Below, in pieces: positions 6,401 through 12,458 of a stretch of 23,208 bases of DNA. The stretch is from CAWBNS01 sp964445105. Its GTDB lineage: Bacteria > Chlamydiota > Chlamydiia > Chlamydiales > JAJFMA01. The DNA lies in the NCBI GenBank assembly GCA_964445105.1, contig CAYUJS010000028.1:1-23208 (forward strand). Direction: 5' to 3'. A program made the position numbers and the translations under genes. Positions within the stretch are counted from its first letter, which is position 1; each line of letters opens with the position of its first letter. The notes below the pieces were generated by a model. It was given only the letters and a program-made list of their open reading frames with translations. It did not search any database and was not told the origin of the DNA.

Positions 6401-8899
6401 GCCCAGGCAGCGCTCAAGGAAAGGAAAAATGGCTGTGATGCCCAAAAAATCTTGCAACAGGATACCTTCAACGCCATAGCCTGCTTGTAGCGTGCTCCCG
6501 TAGGGGTCAGGTTGTCCGTCCAGAAAAAGATGGCGAATCTTTAGTAATGCCGTTGGAGCGGTTTCTTGGCAGCCAAGTAGCTGATAGAAAGCGTAAATGG
6601 CAAATTCTATCCCTGGATTGATGTAAAAATCTCTTATAGAATTGGGCTTATAAAAAACGCCCTCTTTGTGACAGACAGGGTGGACACCTTGCAGATTTTT
6701 TTTGCAGATTTTGCCTTCCGCATTAAGGCTGAGTAGATCAAGTGCCACCTCTCGATCAAGCAAGAAAAACCCTAGCCCAATTCCGCTTAATTGGGCTTTG
6801 GGGGTTCGTAAAATCTCTTTTTCTTCATTCGAAGCTTTGTTGAATTCTTCCACAAATCTTTGATAGATTTCGTAAATTCTATTCAAAGGAGCATGAAAGT
6901 TCTGTCGATAGCCCTCAGTGAAGTCTTTCAGCCGTTCGACCAAAGCTAGGGTTAGTTCTTTGAGTGCCTCTAGTTTTTCCAACAATTCCTGCAGGGGAGA
7001 GGTTCGATCCCATAGGTAGTGCGCAGGCGGAAGGAGGCGGGGCAATAGCGCCTTTATCTCTACGATCAAAGCATCGTCTTGGATGGTGCTAGATAATTTT
7101 TCGTTCAGAGTAGCTACAGCAGCGCCAAAAAAATCTGGCTCTAATGAGGGCAAGCGCAAAATTCGCTCTTGAAGTTGCCAGAGGCTGTCTTCCAAAGGCG
7201 TGGTAGAATTTTGACAGAGTGTTTTAGCGGCGTACTCGGCGTAGGTTAGCTGTTGCCTAAGAGCCGCACAAAGCTCTTCTGTAGCGGGTACTTGTTCCGC
7301 TGTGCTTAGAGCAGCTCGAATTTGCAGAGTGCGTATTTGGTATTGCTCTAATTGAAAGCAAGGTTCTCGTTGGAGCGTTTCCTCGAGCTGTGAAGAGAGT
7401 AGAGCAATTTTTTCCGAGTTCGTCGATTCAGGAAAATTCGCCAGTTGGTGAAGCTGTTCGATCCACTGCTGAAATGCAGAGTCGTTGGTTTTTCGCGCAT
7501 TTGTAGCTGGGCTATTTTTTCCTATTTCCTGACCTTTAAAGAGAGACGAAGGCGAACAGGATAAAGGCAAATTTGGGGAAGCAAGTGGCGATGAAGAGAA
7601 AGAGGATTTCTTCAGATTAGGCGATAAGAGCAAAGGGCTGCCGTCCGCAATTTCGCATCTTGAAAAATGATTCCCTTCATGATAAATGACAACAAGCTCT
7701 GCTTGGTCACCTGCCTTAACCTTTTCGCTGATAGCAAGTCGATCGCCTCCGGCCACGATCAGAACATTTTTATTAAAAAGCTGTGCGGCAAGCTTGATTT
7801 CGTTAGTGTTTAGGTAAAAATTCTGGTTTGCAACTGTGCTTATGTAATGTTTTATAAATTTTTTGGATGTAATCAATTTCTTTTTCTCGTTTTTTAGCTC
7901 TTCTAGGAGCTGGACGACGTGATTCCTTAGTTTCTTAGCTTGGCTTCTTTCCTCGACCTCCAAAAAGTTCAGTAAGCTATCTCGATCCTCAGAGATAATT
8001 GTGGCAAGTCGGTCGGGCTCTTCTGCTAATGTCCGTTGGATTTCTTCCTCGGTTTTGTCCTTAAAAGCGTTTTTCTGCTTGGCGTTGACCAATACCTGAG
8101 CAGCAAGTGAGGAGCGGCCGTTGGAAAGCAGAAGTTGCCAGAACTCTGCTTCCTGACGATAACCATCCTGGATCTGGTTTTCATACTGCTTTTCCAGCTG
8201 TATCCACCGATTCCAGATTGCTTTGCCGCCGGAGGCTTCCGCAAAGAGCATTTTCGCTGATTCGTCCCCTTCAGAGTTGCTTGCGTAGTCAGTGATGACC
8301 CCGTAGAAAATTTCGAGAACTTGTGGGTCCCCTTCTTTGGATATTTTTTTCCTAAGCTCATCAGTAAAAAATGACTTTGCTCGAAGCCAGGAATCTTCTT
8401 CACTCCCCGCAAATCGGTAGACACCGTTAATTTCCTCGCCTAAAAGTCCATGAAGCGCGCAAGAACCATCTCCAAGTGTTTTCTTTGGTCGGTAGGTCAG
8501 TCCGTCATACTCGAAGGTATTATTGCTTGCTTGCACGATTTGAAGGTCTATTGGATCGTCAATTATTCCTCCGAGGCCTTGCTGAAAAACAGTGACGATC
8601 GGATTTTCATCAGATTGGGGGGTGATTTTTACGTAGGTGCGCTGAAAAAAAATTTTGATCTCGTGCAGTTCAAAAAGATGAAAACCAGTTGGAATGCCTC
8701 TTATCGTCTTCCAAGGGCCCTGCTTTTCTTTCACAAGTACAGATTCTTTGCCGGCTCCGCGTACCACTACAATTTCGAATCCACTGCTTGTTTTATACAG
8801 TTCTAGCCTGCCGCCGCCAGGCTCTTTCCAATACCTGACGAAGCTCGGAGAGTCATTTCGGTAGAGGTTTTTATCCGTTGTGCAAGGATCCGTATGCAT
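500..8899 (-). CDS. Giant OTU / kinase-like / ankyrin / kinase-like / LRR multidomain protein (putative host-directed effector)
   Basis: About 2,800 residues. The ATG at 8899 is preferred because a GAGG lies nine bases upstream; a TTG at 8905 is the longer alternative, and the numbers here count from it. (1) OTU cysteine protease core: GDGSCALHG with Asp146 and Cys149, and the histidine partner NHF at His413. (2) Ser/Pro-rich linker, about 424-480. (3) Kinase-like module about 735-1220: Lys753, Glu767, catalytic-loop-like DHKSDN (1004-1009), metal-binding IDND (Asp1031). (4) Ankyrin repeats about 1285-1420 (NREGETALLVAC, GADAGAVDQQGKNALL). (5) Second kinase-like module about 1535-1850: Lys1558, DAKPDN (1646-1651), IDND (Asp1668). 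(6) Short LRR block about 1950-2110. (7) Long array of cysteine-containing LRRs about 2290-2790. No signal peptide or membrane segment is obvious. OTU enzymes remove ubiquitin from host proteins; the kinase-like and effector roles are inferred. It is monocistronic and flanked by toxin-antitoxin debris. Confidence 0.85.
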   Translation of the reverse strand: MHTDPCTTDKNLYRNDSPSFVRYWKEPGGGRLELYKTSSGFEIVVVRGAGKESVLVKEKQGPWKTIRGIPTGFHLFELHEIKIFFQRTYVKITPQSDENPIVTVFQQGLGGIIDDPIDLQIVQASNNTFEYDGLTYRPKKTLGDGSCALHGLLGEEINGVYRFAGSEEDSWLRAKSFFTDELRKKISKEGDPQVLEIFYGVITDYASNSEGDESAKMLFAEASGGKAIWNRWIQLEKQYENQIQDGYRQEAEFWQLLLSNGRSSLAAQVLVNAKQKNAFKDKTEEEIQRTLAEEPDRLATIISEDRDSLLNFLEVEERSQAKKLRNHVVQLLEELKNEKKKLITSKKFIKHYISTVANQNFYLNTNEIKLAAQLFNKNVLIVAGGDRLAISEKVKAGDQAELVVIYHEGNHFSRCEIADGSPLLLSPNLKKSSFSSSPLASPNLPLSCSPSSLFKGQEIGKNSPATNARKTNDSAFQQWIEQLHQLANFPESTNSEKIALLSSQLEETLQREPCFQLEQYQIRTLQIRAALSTAEQVPATEELCAALRQQLTYAEYAAKTLCQNSTTPLEDSLWQLQERILRLPSLEPDFFGAAVATLNEKLSSTIQDDALIVEIKALLPRLLPPAHYLWDRTSPLQELLEKLEALKELTLALVERLKDFTEGYRQNFHAPLNRIYEIYQRFVEEFNKASNEEKEILRTPKAQLSGIGLGFFLLDREVALDLLSLNAEGKICKKNLQGVHPVCHKEGVFYKPNSIRDFYINPGIEFAIYAFYQLLGCQETAPTALLKIRHLFLDGQPDPYGSTLQAGYGVEGILLQDFLGITAIFPFLERCLGSEQAQMVLEWLLKDGWQKEYLENNPELAPEKLSELGREELVERLNKAFEDLFDCKPKKPKNMRCFEFSDRAADHDKIELFKQPVGLLVSVLALLKQYPNLTLITHKAGVRQVTVIELVELCSSVEKFKQHFPTLSSQQLSKEILQLMSRFDRTNFSTHFIASLLTNPSDHKSDNFMVTFDRDQKGGVRYLSLVGIDNDQALGPSETSLKTILYLLEQMHVPFDRTAARRLSKVFPEELILDWLVVLEEQNQSYDRWKKQGVLTEEDLFEGEKLVLQIPLTLHNDTVPNLYAKAQKLAKDLHLFPDSTHGQLFEAVQPQLAEIYQKASKAGNSIREAYDTLRELLEKEQQPPSSSTKQSPAKAAELFLNSLKLDSLSPELQVSILGKAQRTFPSLPYGTTRLPGDPANPSSRATFLLLAVEQGYHALVARLLEEEKKSRLGMQEQESLSLVQLKNREGETALLVACRRLNLEMVQLLLQYGADAGAVDQQGKNALLFCLARFAEMPVQAAAIIHFLIEHSAVLLNAADEPRGWTCLHRLVEIAHAAPEEAPIIAHSIGAIVTYLIRKGANPDLANQQGLTALDYAMQGNQKCVNHQRKTMPDHMIQKSHIRLTHQLIRLGAGRTLNVQIAKDFFAQHPADEIYALLQTNSLPMRWQLALDALRNLEGAASQTLLEGVQLGKISLSQDLEKQLLDEKGDIRHNNLYGRGNVNSITLSDRCTLFFKQFPEMPGVEYAINKFFELLINEGTSATDLAKITLPEGRSYPVLISLGIHGENLHDVLKDPLKTRQLERLDQLTFAKLLIASLLVNFEDAKPDNFILEVLPDGVHHLISIDNDHAFVPPLVKESGTIAQVKSMLSIKKGDTVVQVKCILYCLGLMLKPLHPSVKQHFLALHPERFLRRWLDLLAVQNERHCALFPYAERQELFKTTEQNPGMALTIPFKEGVITAIYQKLQHLQIALRDSAQLTGMGLLRLIIPELGLCYEKAFRAASTPLERFRSLTKTQYPSASDGRFDTMITTQQIFNSMDIPEKAAWEATAEGGPIQALRELKKLQEEIGTFDELAVIRNALQNGDLEPFEKLQLDVSKERVLNGIAGGLAGVNFKKMSPELQKKVLAAVLKANYRSLRLSGCTALDANALAQLLRNSPQLAFLELHDCSKVDQSLLDLLPGAGYLSHLRLISLPLPNKTSFPHMTLRHLQIVDCQRLQELTVSHTLKSLFLEECWNLSSCKAKLYEPSFFKSSELSKDIPKDLLLQSLRLKACGQLQPWWGMFREWLEASSTHQIQLEGVPLSPTKEQLALIIKAIIRQQEGVDMLYPALAYYQVSFREAFKLVVSHAESLEPLILLVQRYQATVKDLWNLYFLDRIWQDAHANLRKVLLYSFSSSLIAAAFDVASVESIDLTILGRINDLSCLHKEMRAILFACPRLRSVRLPPGAEDIVLQVLAQECLDLSLTQGRPSLSSVDLGRCERISGEGLLALVKGCPKLTSVDFESCRQLTETELLTMAQGCRDLLSINLKNCDQITNKGLKTLTQDCPKLSFVKLSCCVQIADTGLQALARGCPSLSSVNLRDCRHITDAALLALAQGCPSLSSVNLSGCEHITDATLQALAQSGLKLSSVNLRRCRQITDAGLRALAECPLSFIDLGSCEHITDSGLHALVRKRARISFVEKQAAAGLWALSQHYFGRSSASPSSCKQITDAGLEALAQSCPNLYSIKLNGCKQITDAGIEALVQKCPNLYSIKLNGCQQITDAGVEALAQYCPKLSSAGLRDCPKLTAISLQKCPNLSSIDLGWCQNITYAWLQALTQKCPSLSSIKLRGSQQSTAIGLQALVKECPNLSRIDLAYCKHVTDGDLQALAKGCPNLSSLNLAYCEQITDAGLESLAQGCLNLSSIKLSWCKQITDNGLQALAQGCPNLSLIDLRGCAHITHFGLQAMIQECPNLCSVTKQTPSAALLALAQRHFDIFPI
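590..2045 (-). repeat. Tandem 78-bp repeat array encoding FBXL-like cysteine-containing LRRs
   Basis: Seventeen or so units of about 26 codons fit the pattern (I/V)-x-L-x-x-C-x-x-ITD-x-GLxALAQ-x-CPxLSS, the cysteine-containing LRR type of eukaryotic F-box/LRR and AMN1-like proteins. Some units are nearly identical at DNA level: by eye 1131-1208 and 1209-1286 differ at about nine of 78 bases, pointing to recent tandem duplication. Two stretches break the period: about 1320-1440 (an internal cap-like segment) and about 1050-1110 (a shortened unit). The periodicity keeps the opposite strand open in places, producing non-genic reading frames. Confidence 0.85.
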
Positions 8900-8920
8900 T
8901 TTCAAAGGCCTCGTACCAAG

Positions 8921-8935
8921 TTAACTGATAGTTAA
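8921..8935. promoter_or_regulatory. 15-bp perfect dyad just upstream of the giant gene
   Basis: TTAACT-GAT-AGTTAA is a perfect inverted repeat with a 3-base centre. It lies about 22 bases before the ATG at 8899 and immediately upstream of the GAGG ribosome binding site, inside AT-rich sequence. Position and symmetry suit an operator for a dimeric repressor or part of the promoter; no protein can be assigned. Confidence 0.4.
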
Positions 8936-9018
8936 TAAATTCTTCATTCCCGTCATCCGGTATAGAGAAGGCGAGCAGGATGGTTTTTGTGACTAGGCGG
9001 GAAAACCAGCGGGCGGTC

Positions 9019-9033
9019 AGCCCTGACAGGGCT
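9019..9033. repeat. Short perfect inverted repeat (6-bp stem)
   Basis: AGCCCT-GAC-AGGGCT forms a 6-bp stem with a 3-base loop. No T-run follows on either strand, so a terminator is not supported. It lies about 120 bases upstream of the giant gene; its role is unknown. Confidence 0.35.
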
Positions 9034-9138
9034 AGGTGGGGGACAAGTAGGATTCATAACACGCCTGAAGAACGATAAACGGCAAGTTAGCATAGACAAA
9101 AATTTAAGAAGAACTATTTTTTACTTCTTCTTTCGGCT

Positions 9139-9199
9139 GGCCGCCAAGTAGGCCCTTTTTGGCGGTCGCCAGGGTGTGGCTTCTTTAGATGACCGCCAA
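9139..9199. repeat. Three copies of a GCCGCCAA motif in direct and inverted orientation
   Basis: GGCCGCCAA at 9139-9147, its inverted form TTGGCGGTC at 9159-9167, and GACCGCCAA at 9191-9199. The middle copy can pair perfectly over nine bases with the right copy, or over seven bases plus a G-U with the left copy, giving two mutually exclusive hairpins. This could be a small interspersed repeat, a decayed mobile-element end or a regulatory structure; the sequence does not decide. Confidence 0.4.
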
Positions 9200-9504
9200 A
9201 TGGCACCTTTTCAGTGTCGGTTGACGCTTTGATTTTTTACTCATTAAAAAATATAAAGTTCACTTTGATGAAAAAGGCCTTCGGAGATGCATTCTCAGCG
9301 TGTTCTTCCGAGAAAAATACGCATAATGCACCCACTTTTAAACCCGCCAGCCCTATTTGTCAGCCAAGTTAAATTTTCTAGAGGTTTGCTCAGAATATAA
9401 GGTTCCAAAATGGCCTCTCGATCTTTTCGCGGTGAATTTCTCGATTTACTAAAGAAATATGAGATCGCTTTTTTGACAACACCTTTGGAGATAGGCATCA
9501 AGTT

Positions 9505-9520
9505 CCCCCTCTGGAGGGGG
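9505..9520. repeat. Hairpin CCCCCT-CTGG-AGGGGG
   Basis: A perfect 6-bp G/C-rich stem with a 4-base loop, followed on the plus strand by CAGATTTTAC. The T-run is too short and too far for a confident terminator. Such compact palindromes are often interspersed repeats; the copy number in this genome cannot be seen from the window. Confidence 0.35.
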
Positions 9521-9722
9521 CAGATTTTACTTTGGCCGTATCTTACCATATCTTCTGTGTTCTGACTATATGGGGCAACTCCCGCTAAAAAAAGAACCCA
9601 GTCCAGCGGGGGGGCTGATAGCGGGCTTAGTTTGCGACGAATTTGTAGCTCTAGCTATTGCGGTTGATGACTGCCTGGGGAGCGGCCATCTTTTTTTTAG
9701 TGGGGGCTGCTGTGCCTGGTGT

Positions 9723-9861
9723 CTAGCTAACATCCTTCACAGCGTCTTCTGGTGGGAGCTCCAGAACTTCAACCAGCCTTGGTCTGAGCGTTTTTTTTGC
9801 CCTCTTTATAAGCCAGGAGCTCTTCGAGGCCTTCTTTCAGATCGGTAAAAAAACTGCTCAT
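9723..9861 (-). pseudogene. Remnant of a second HigA-like antitoxin gene
   Basis: A strong ribosome binding site (AAGGAGAT) precedes the ATG at 9861, and the protein opens MSSFFTDLKEGLEELLAYKEG, the typical start of a HigA/XRE-type antitoxin. An eight-base A-run (9791-9798 on the complement) breaks the frame. Continuing one frame over gives LRPRLVEVLELPPEDAVKD, which fits the antitoxin segment just before the helix-turn-helix. A TAG at 9725-9723 then ends it, and no helix-turn-helix can be read in any frame beyond. The gene is thus frameshifted and truncated. It sits about 28 bases after the mutS stop, where a toxin gene would be expected; the toxin is absent. The start closely resembles the antitoxin start at positions 1-36. 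Confidence 0.65.
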
Positions 9862-9889
9862 ATTATCTCCTTTTGAGAACTCAAGCTGC

Positions 9890-12430
9890 TTATTTGAGAT
9901 CGAAGAGCAGGAATTGTACTTCGCTTTTTTGACGCTTTACCGTGGGGCGTTTGTTGTTGTCCTCGCTGCGGTTATCTTCCAGATGCGCGAGGATCTCTTT
10001 GGAGCGTCGAATGACGGCACCTGGTAGGCCGGCCAGTGCAGCAACGTGAATGCCGTAGCTTTTATCTGTGCCGCCTTTGACGATTTTACGCAGAAAGATG
10101 ATGCGGTCCGCGCACTCTTGAACGGCGACGTTGTAGTTGATAGCACCGGGGATTTTCTTTTCTAGCTCGGTTAGTTCCCAGTAGTGGGTGGCGAAGAGGG
10201 TTTTGGACTGCTTGCCTGGCGTAGTCAAAAGGTACTCTGCCACCGCCCAGGCGATGGAGATGCCGTCGTAGGTACTGGTGCCACGCCCGATTTCATCCAA
10301 AATAACCAGAGAGCGGTCTGTGGTATTATGTAAAATATTTGCCGTCTCGGTCATTTCGACCATGAAGGTCGATTGCCCTCTAGATAGGTCGTCGCTAGCG
10401 CCGATACGCGTAAAAACCTTATCGACGATGCCGACGTGGGCTTTGGTAGCCGGAACAAAACTCCCGATTTGCGCCAAAATGGTAAGCAGAGCAACCTGTC
10501 GGATGAAGGTGGATTTTCCGGCCATGTTAGGGCCGGTAATTAGGTGCAATCTTTCTAGGTTGTTGTCGAGATAGACGTCATTTGGGATAAATTTTTCTGC
10601 GAGGTTAGCGCTTTCGATTACGGGGTGGCGCCCGCCGATGATTTCTAGGGTGGCTTCTGCATCTACTTGGGGACGAATATACCCTTGACGAGTGGCTGTT
10701 TGCGCGAGCGACTGAATGGCGTCCACACGTGCGAGGCTTTGTGCGACGGCCATGATTCGCGAGGAGTATTGGCCAATCTCTTCGCGCAGCTGTACGAATA
10801 GCTCGTTTTCTAACGCTTCGATTTGATCTTGTGCGGTTAGTACTTTGGACTCATATTCTTTTAGCTCTGGGCTAATGAATCGCTCGCCGTTCACCAGCGT
10901 TTGCCTTCTTTGAAAGGTGCTAGGCATGAGGTGGGCTTGGCCTTTGGAGACTTCGATGAAGTACCCAAACATGCGGTTATAGCCAATCTTCAGGGTCTTG
11001 ATCCCTGTCTCTTCGCGCACTTTGTTTTGATACTGCGCGATCCAACTTTTCCCATCGCGGCTGAGAAGGCGAAGCTGATCGAGTTCTTCATGAAAACCGT
11101 CGCGGAATACGCCACCATCGCTTACGCGTAGCGGCGGGTTGTCTTGCAGAGCTTGGGCAAGTCTTAGAGTGAGCTCAGGGATCGGCGCGATCTGTTCGTT
11201 AGCGATCAACGCTGCCTGTAGTTTTTTTATGCACTCGCTAAGATTAGGGAGCGGCTCTAAAGAAGTGCGCAGAGCGACCAAATCGCGTGGCGAAGCGTAG
11301 GCCGAACAGACTTTCATTGTGAGGCGCTCTAAGTCGCGCACCTGTTCTAATAGCCCACGCAGCTCTTCAAGTAGATGGGGCTGCTTGACCAGTTCCTCGA
11401 CAGCATCTTGCCGAGCCTGAATGTCATCGACAGACAGCAGGGGTTGTTTTACCCAGCGGTTGAGTAAGCGCCCTCCCATAGGGGTGAGCGTTTGGTCGAT
11501 CACATCGAGCAACGTATATTTACGCGATCCATCTTTCAGTGATTCCGTTAGTTCCAAATTGCGCTGGGTGTGAGGATCGAGCGACATGAACTGAGAAGTA
11601 GAGTAGGGCTGAATCTGGCGTATGTGGTCTACAGAGAGGCAGAGATGGTCTTGCAAGTACTGCAGCAGGGCTCCACCTGCATTGATAGCGACGGTCATGC
11701 CTTGTAAACCGAACCCATCTAGTGAGTGCACTTTAAAATGATCGACAAGCGAGCCATAGGTGAGAACATGATCAAATTTCCACTCTTCTTCTGTGCTGAG
11801 AAGAAAAGTCAATTGCGAGCGTAGGTCGGCGAGGAAAGCTGCATGTTTCTCAGTAAATTTTTCTGAAACTAGGCATTCAGCGGGTCGGAAGCGATAAAAT
11901 TCCGCAGATAGGTCTTGGAGATTGTCTAGTTCGATGACCCTAAATTCGGCAGTGGTTAGATCGAGCAAGGCAAGTCCGAAGCGCTGTCCCACCTGATGAA
12001 TGGCGGCAAAGTAGTTATTGGCTTTCTCTGAGAGCAGTTGAGAATTGACGATGGTGGCGGGTGTGATCACACGCACTATTTCACGCCTTACTAGGCCTTT
12101 TACTTGACGAGCGTCTTCCATTTGTTCAGCTACGGCGACTTTATGTCCTCTAGCGACTAGGCGATCGACATAGGCGTCAAAAGTGTGCACAGGGACACCG
12201 CTCATGGGGATCCCCTGGCGCGCGGTGAGCGTAACGTCTAATTCTCTGGCGACTGTCGCCGCATCGGCGTAGAACGCCTCGTAAAAATCCCCCATGCGAA
12301 ATAGCAAAACAGCGTCTTGCGCCATTTTTTTGCAGGCGTGCCATTGCATCATCATGGGCGAAATCGACAGGGGCTCTAACGCTTGATCAGGATTAGACAT
12401 AGCAACATTTGTATCAAGAGTGCTTACCAC
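9890..12430 (-). CDS. mutS: DNA mismatch repair ATPase MutS
   Basis: 846 residues, the usual MutS length. The N-terminal mismatch-recognition domain has the Phe-x-Glu motif (FYE, Phe49 and Glu51) in RMGDFYEAF. Connector, lever and clamp domains follow. The C-terminal ABC-type ATPase has Walker A GPNMAGKST (about 633-641), Walker B LVILDE (Asp712, Glu713), and the later ATHYWEL histidine segment. MutS binds mismatches and small loops and, with MutL (not in this window), starts strand-directed repair in the cytoplasm. The start is uncertain: GTG at 12430 gives the longest protein, while ATG at 12400 (MSNPDQ) fits the family equally well; neither has a clear ribosome binding site. It lies 28 bases downstream of the M19 dipeptidase gene on the same strand, so the two are probably co-transcribed. 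Confidence 0.97.
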   Translation of the reverse strand: MVSTLDTNVAMSNPDQALEPLSISPMMMQWHACKKMAQDAVLLFRMGDFYEAFYADAATVARELDVTLTARQGIPMSGVPVHTFDAYVDRLVARGHKVAVAEQMEDARQVKGLVRREIVRVITPATIVNSQLLSEKANNYFAAIHQVGQRFGLALLDLTTAEFRVIELDNLQDLSAEFYRFRPAECLVSEKFTEKHAAFLADLRSQLTFLLSTEEEWKFDHVLTYGSLVDHFKVHSLDGFGLQGMTVAINAGGALLQYLQDHLCLSVDHIRQIQPYSTSQFMSLDPHTQRNLELTESLKDGSRKYTLLDVIDQTLTPMGGRLLNRWVKQPLLSVDDIQARQDAVEELVKQPHLLEELRGLLEQVRDLERLTMKVCSAYASPRDLVALRTSLEPLPNLSECIKKLQAALIANEQIAPIPELTLRLAQALQDNPPLRVSDGGVFRDGFHEELDQLRLLSRDGKSWIAQYQNKVREETGIKTLKIGYNRMFGYFIEVSKGQAHLMPSTFQRRQTLVNGERFISPELKEYESKVLTAQDQIEALENELFVQLREEIGQYSSRIMAVAQSLARVDAIQSLAQTATRQGYIRPQVDAEATLEIIGGRHPVIESANLAEKFIPNDVYLDNNLERLHLITGPNMAGKSTFIRQVALLTILAQIGSFVPATKAHVGIVDKVFTRIGASDDLSRGQSTFMVEMTETANILHNTTDRSLVILDEIGRGTSTYDGISIAWAVAEYLLTTPGKQSKTLFATHYWELTELEKKIPGAINYNVAVQECADRIIFLRKIVKGGTDKSYGIHVAALAGLPGAVIRRSKEILAHLEDNRSEDNNKRPTVKRQKSEVQFLLFDLK

Positions 12431-12458
12431 AGGGCAAGAGAAAAATATTTTGGCAGGG

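Larger units (their letters stand above)
8940..9722. other. Stretch without an intact gene, rich in inverted repeats
   Basis: No reading frame here has a recognisable product. A minus-strand frame from about 9656 to 9295 is open (84 codons from its first ATG at 9549) but is not similar to any family I know and has no clear ribosome binding site. The stretch carries the hairpins listed separately at 9019-9033, 9139-9199 and 9505-9520. It probably consists of the giant gene's upstream region plus decayed accessory DNA next to an antitoxin remnant. Confidence 0.5.

Noticed and set aside
6994..7016. T-loop-like sequence GGTTCGATCCC suggesting a tRNA
   Set aside because: No matching acceptor or anticodon arms, and it lies inside the giant gene's coding sequence.
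9295..9549. Minus-strand frame of 84 codons
   Set aside because: Not recognisable, no clear ribosome binding site, and it spans the end of a hairpin-rich non-coding stretch; kept only as part of the described gap.
9570..9848. Plus-strand frame of 92 codons with hydrophobic, Cys-rich product
   Set aside because: It lies antisense to the antitoxin remnant, has no family resemblance, and shows no ribosome binding site.
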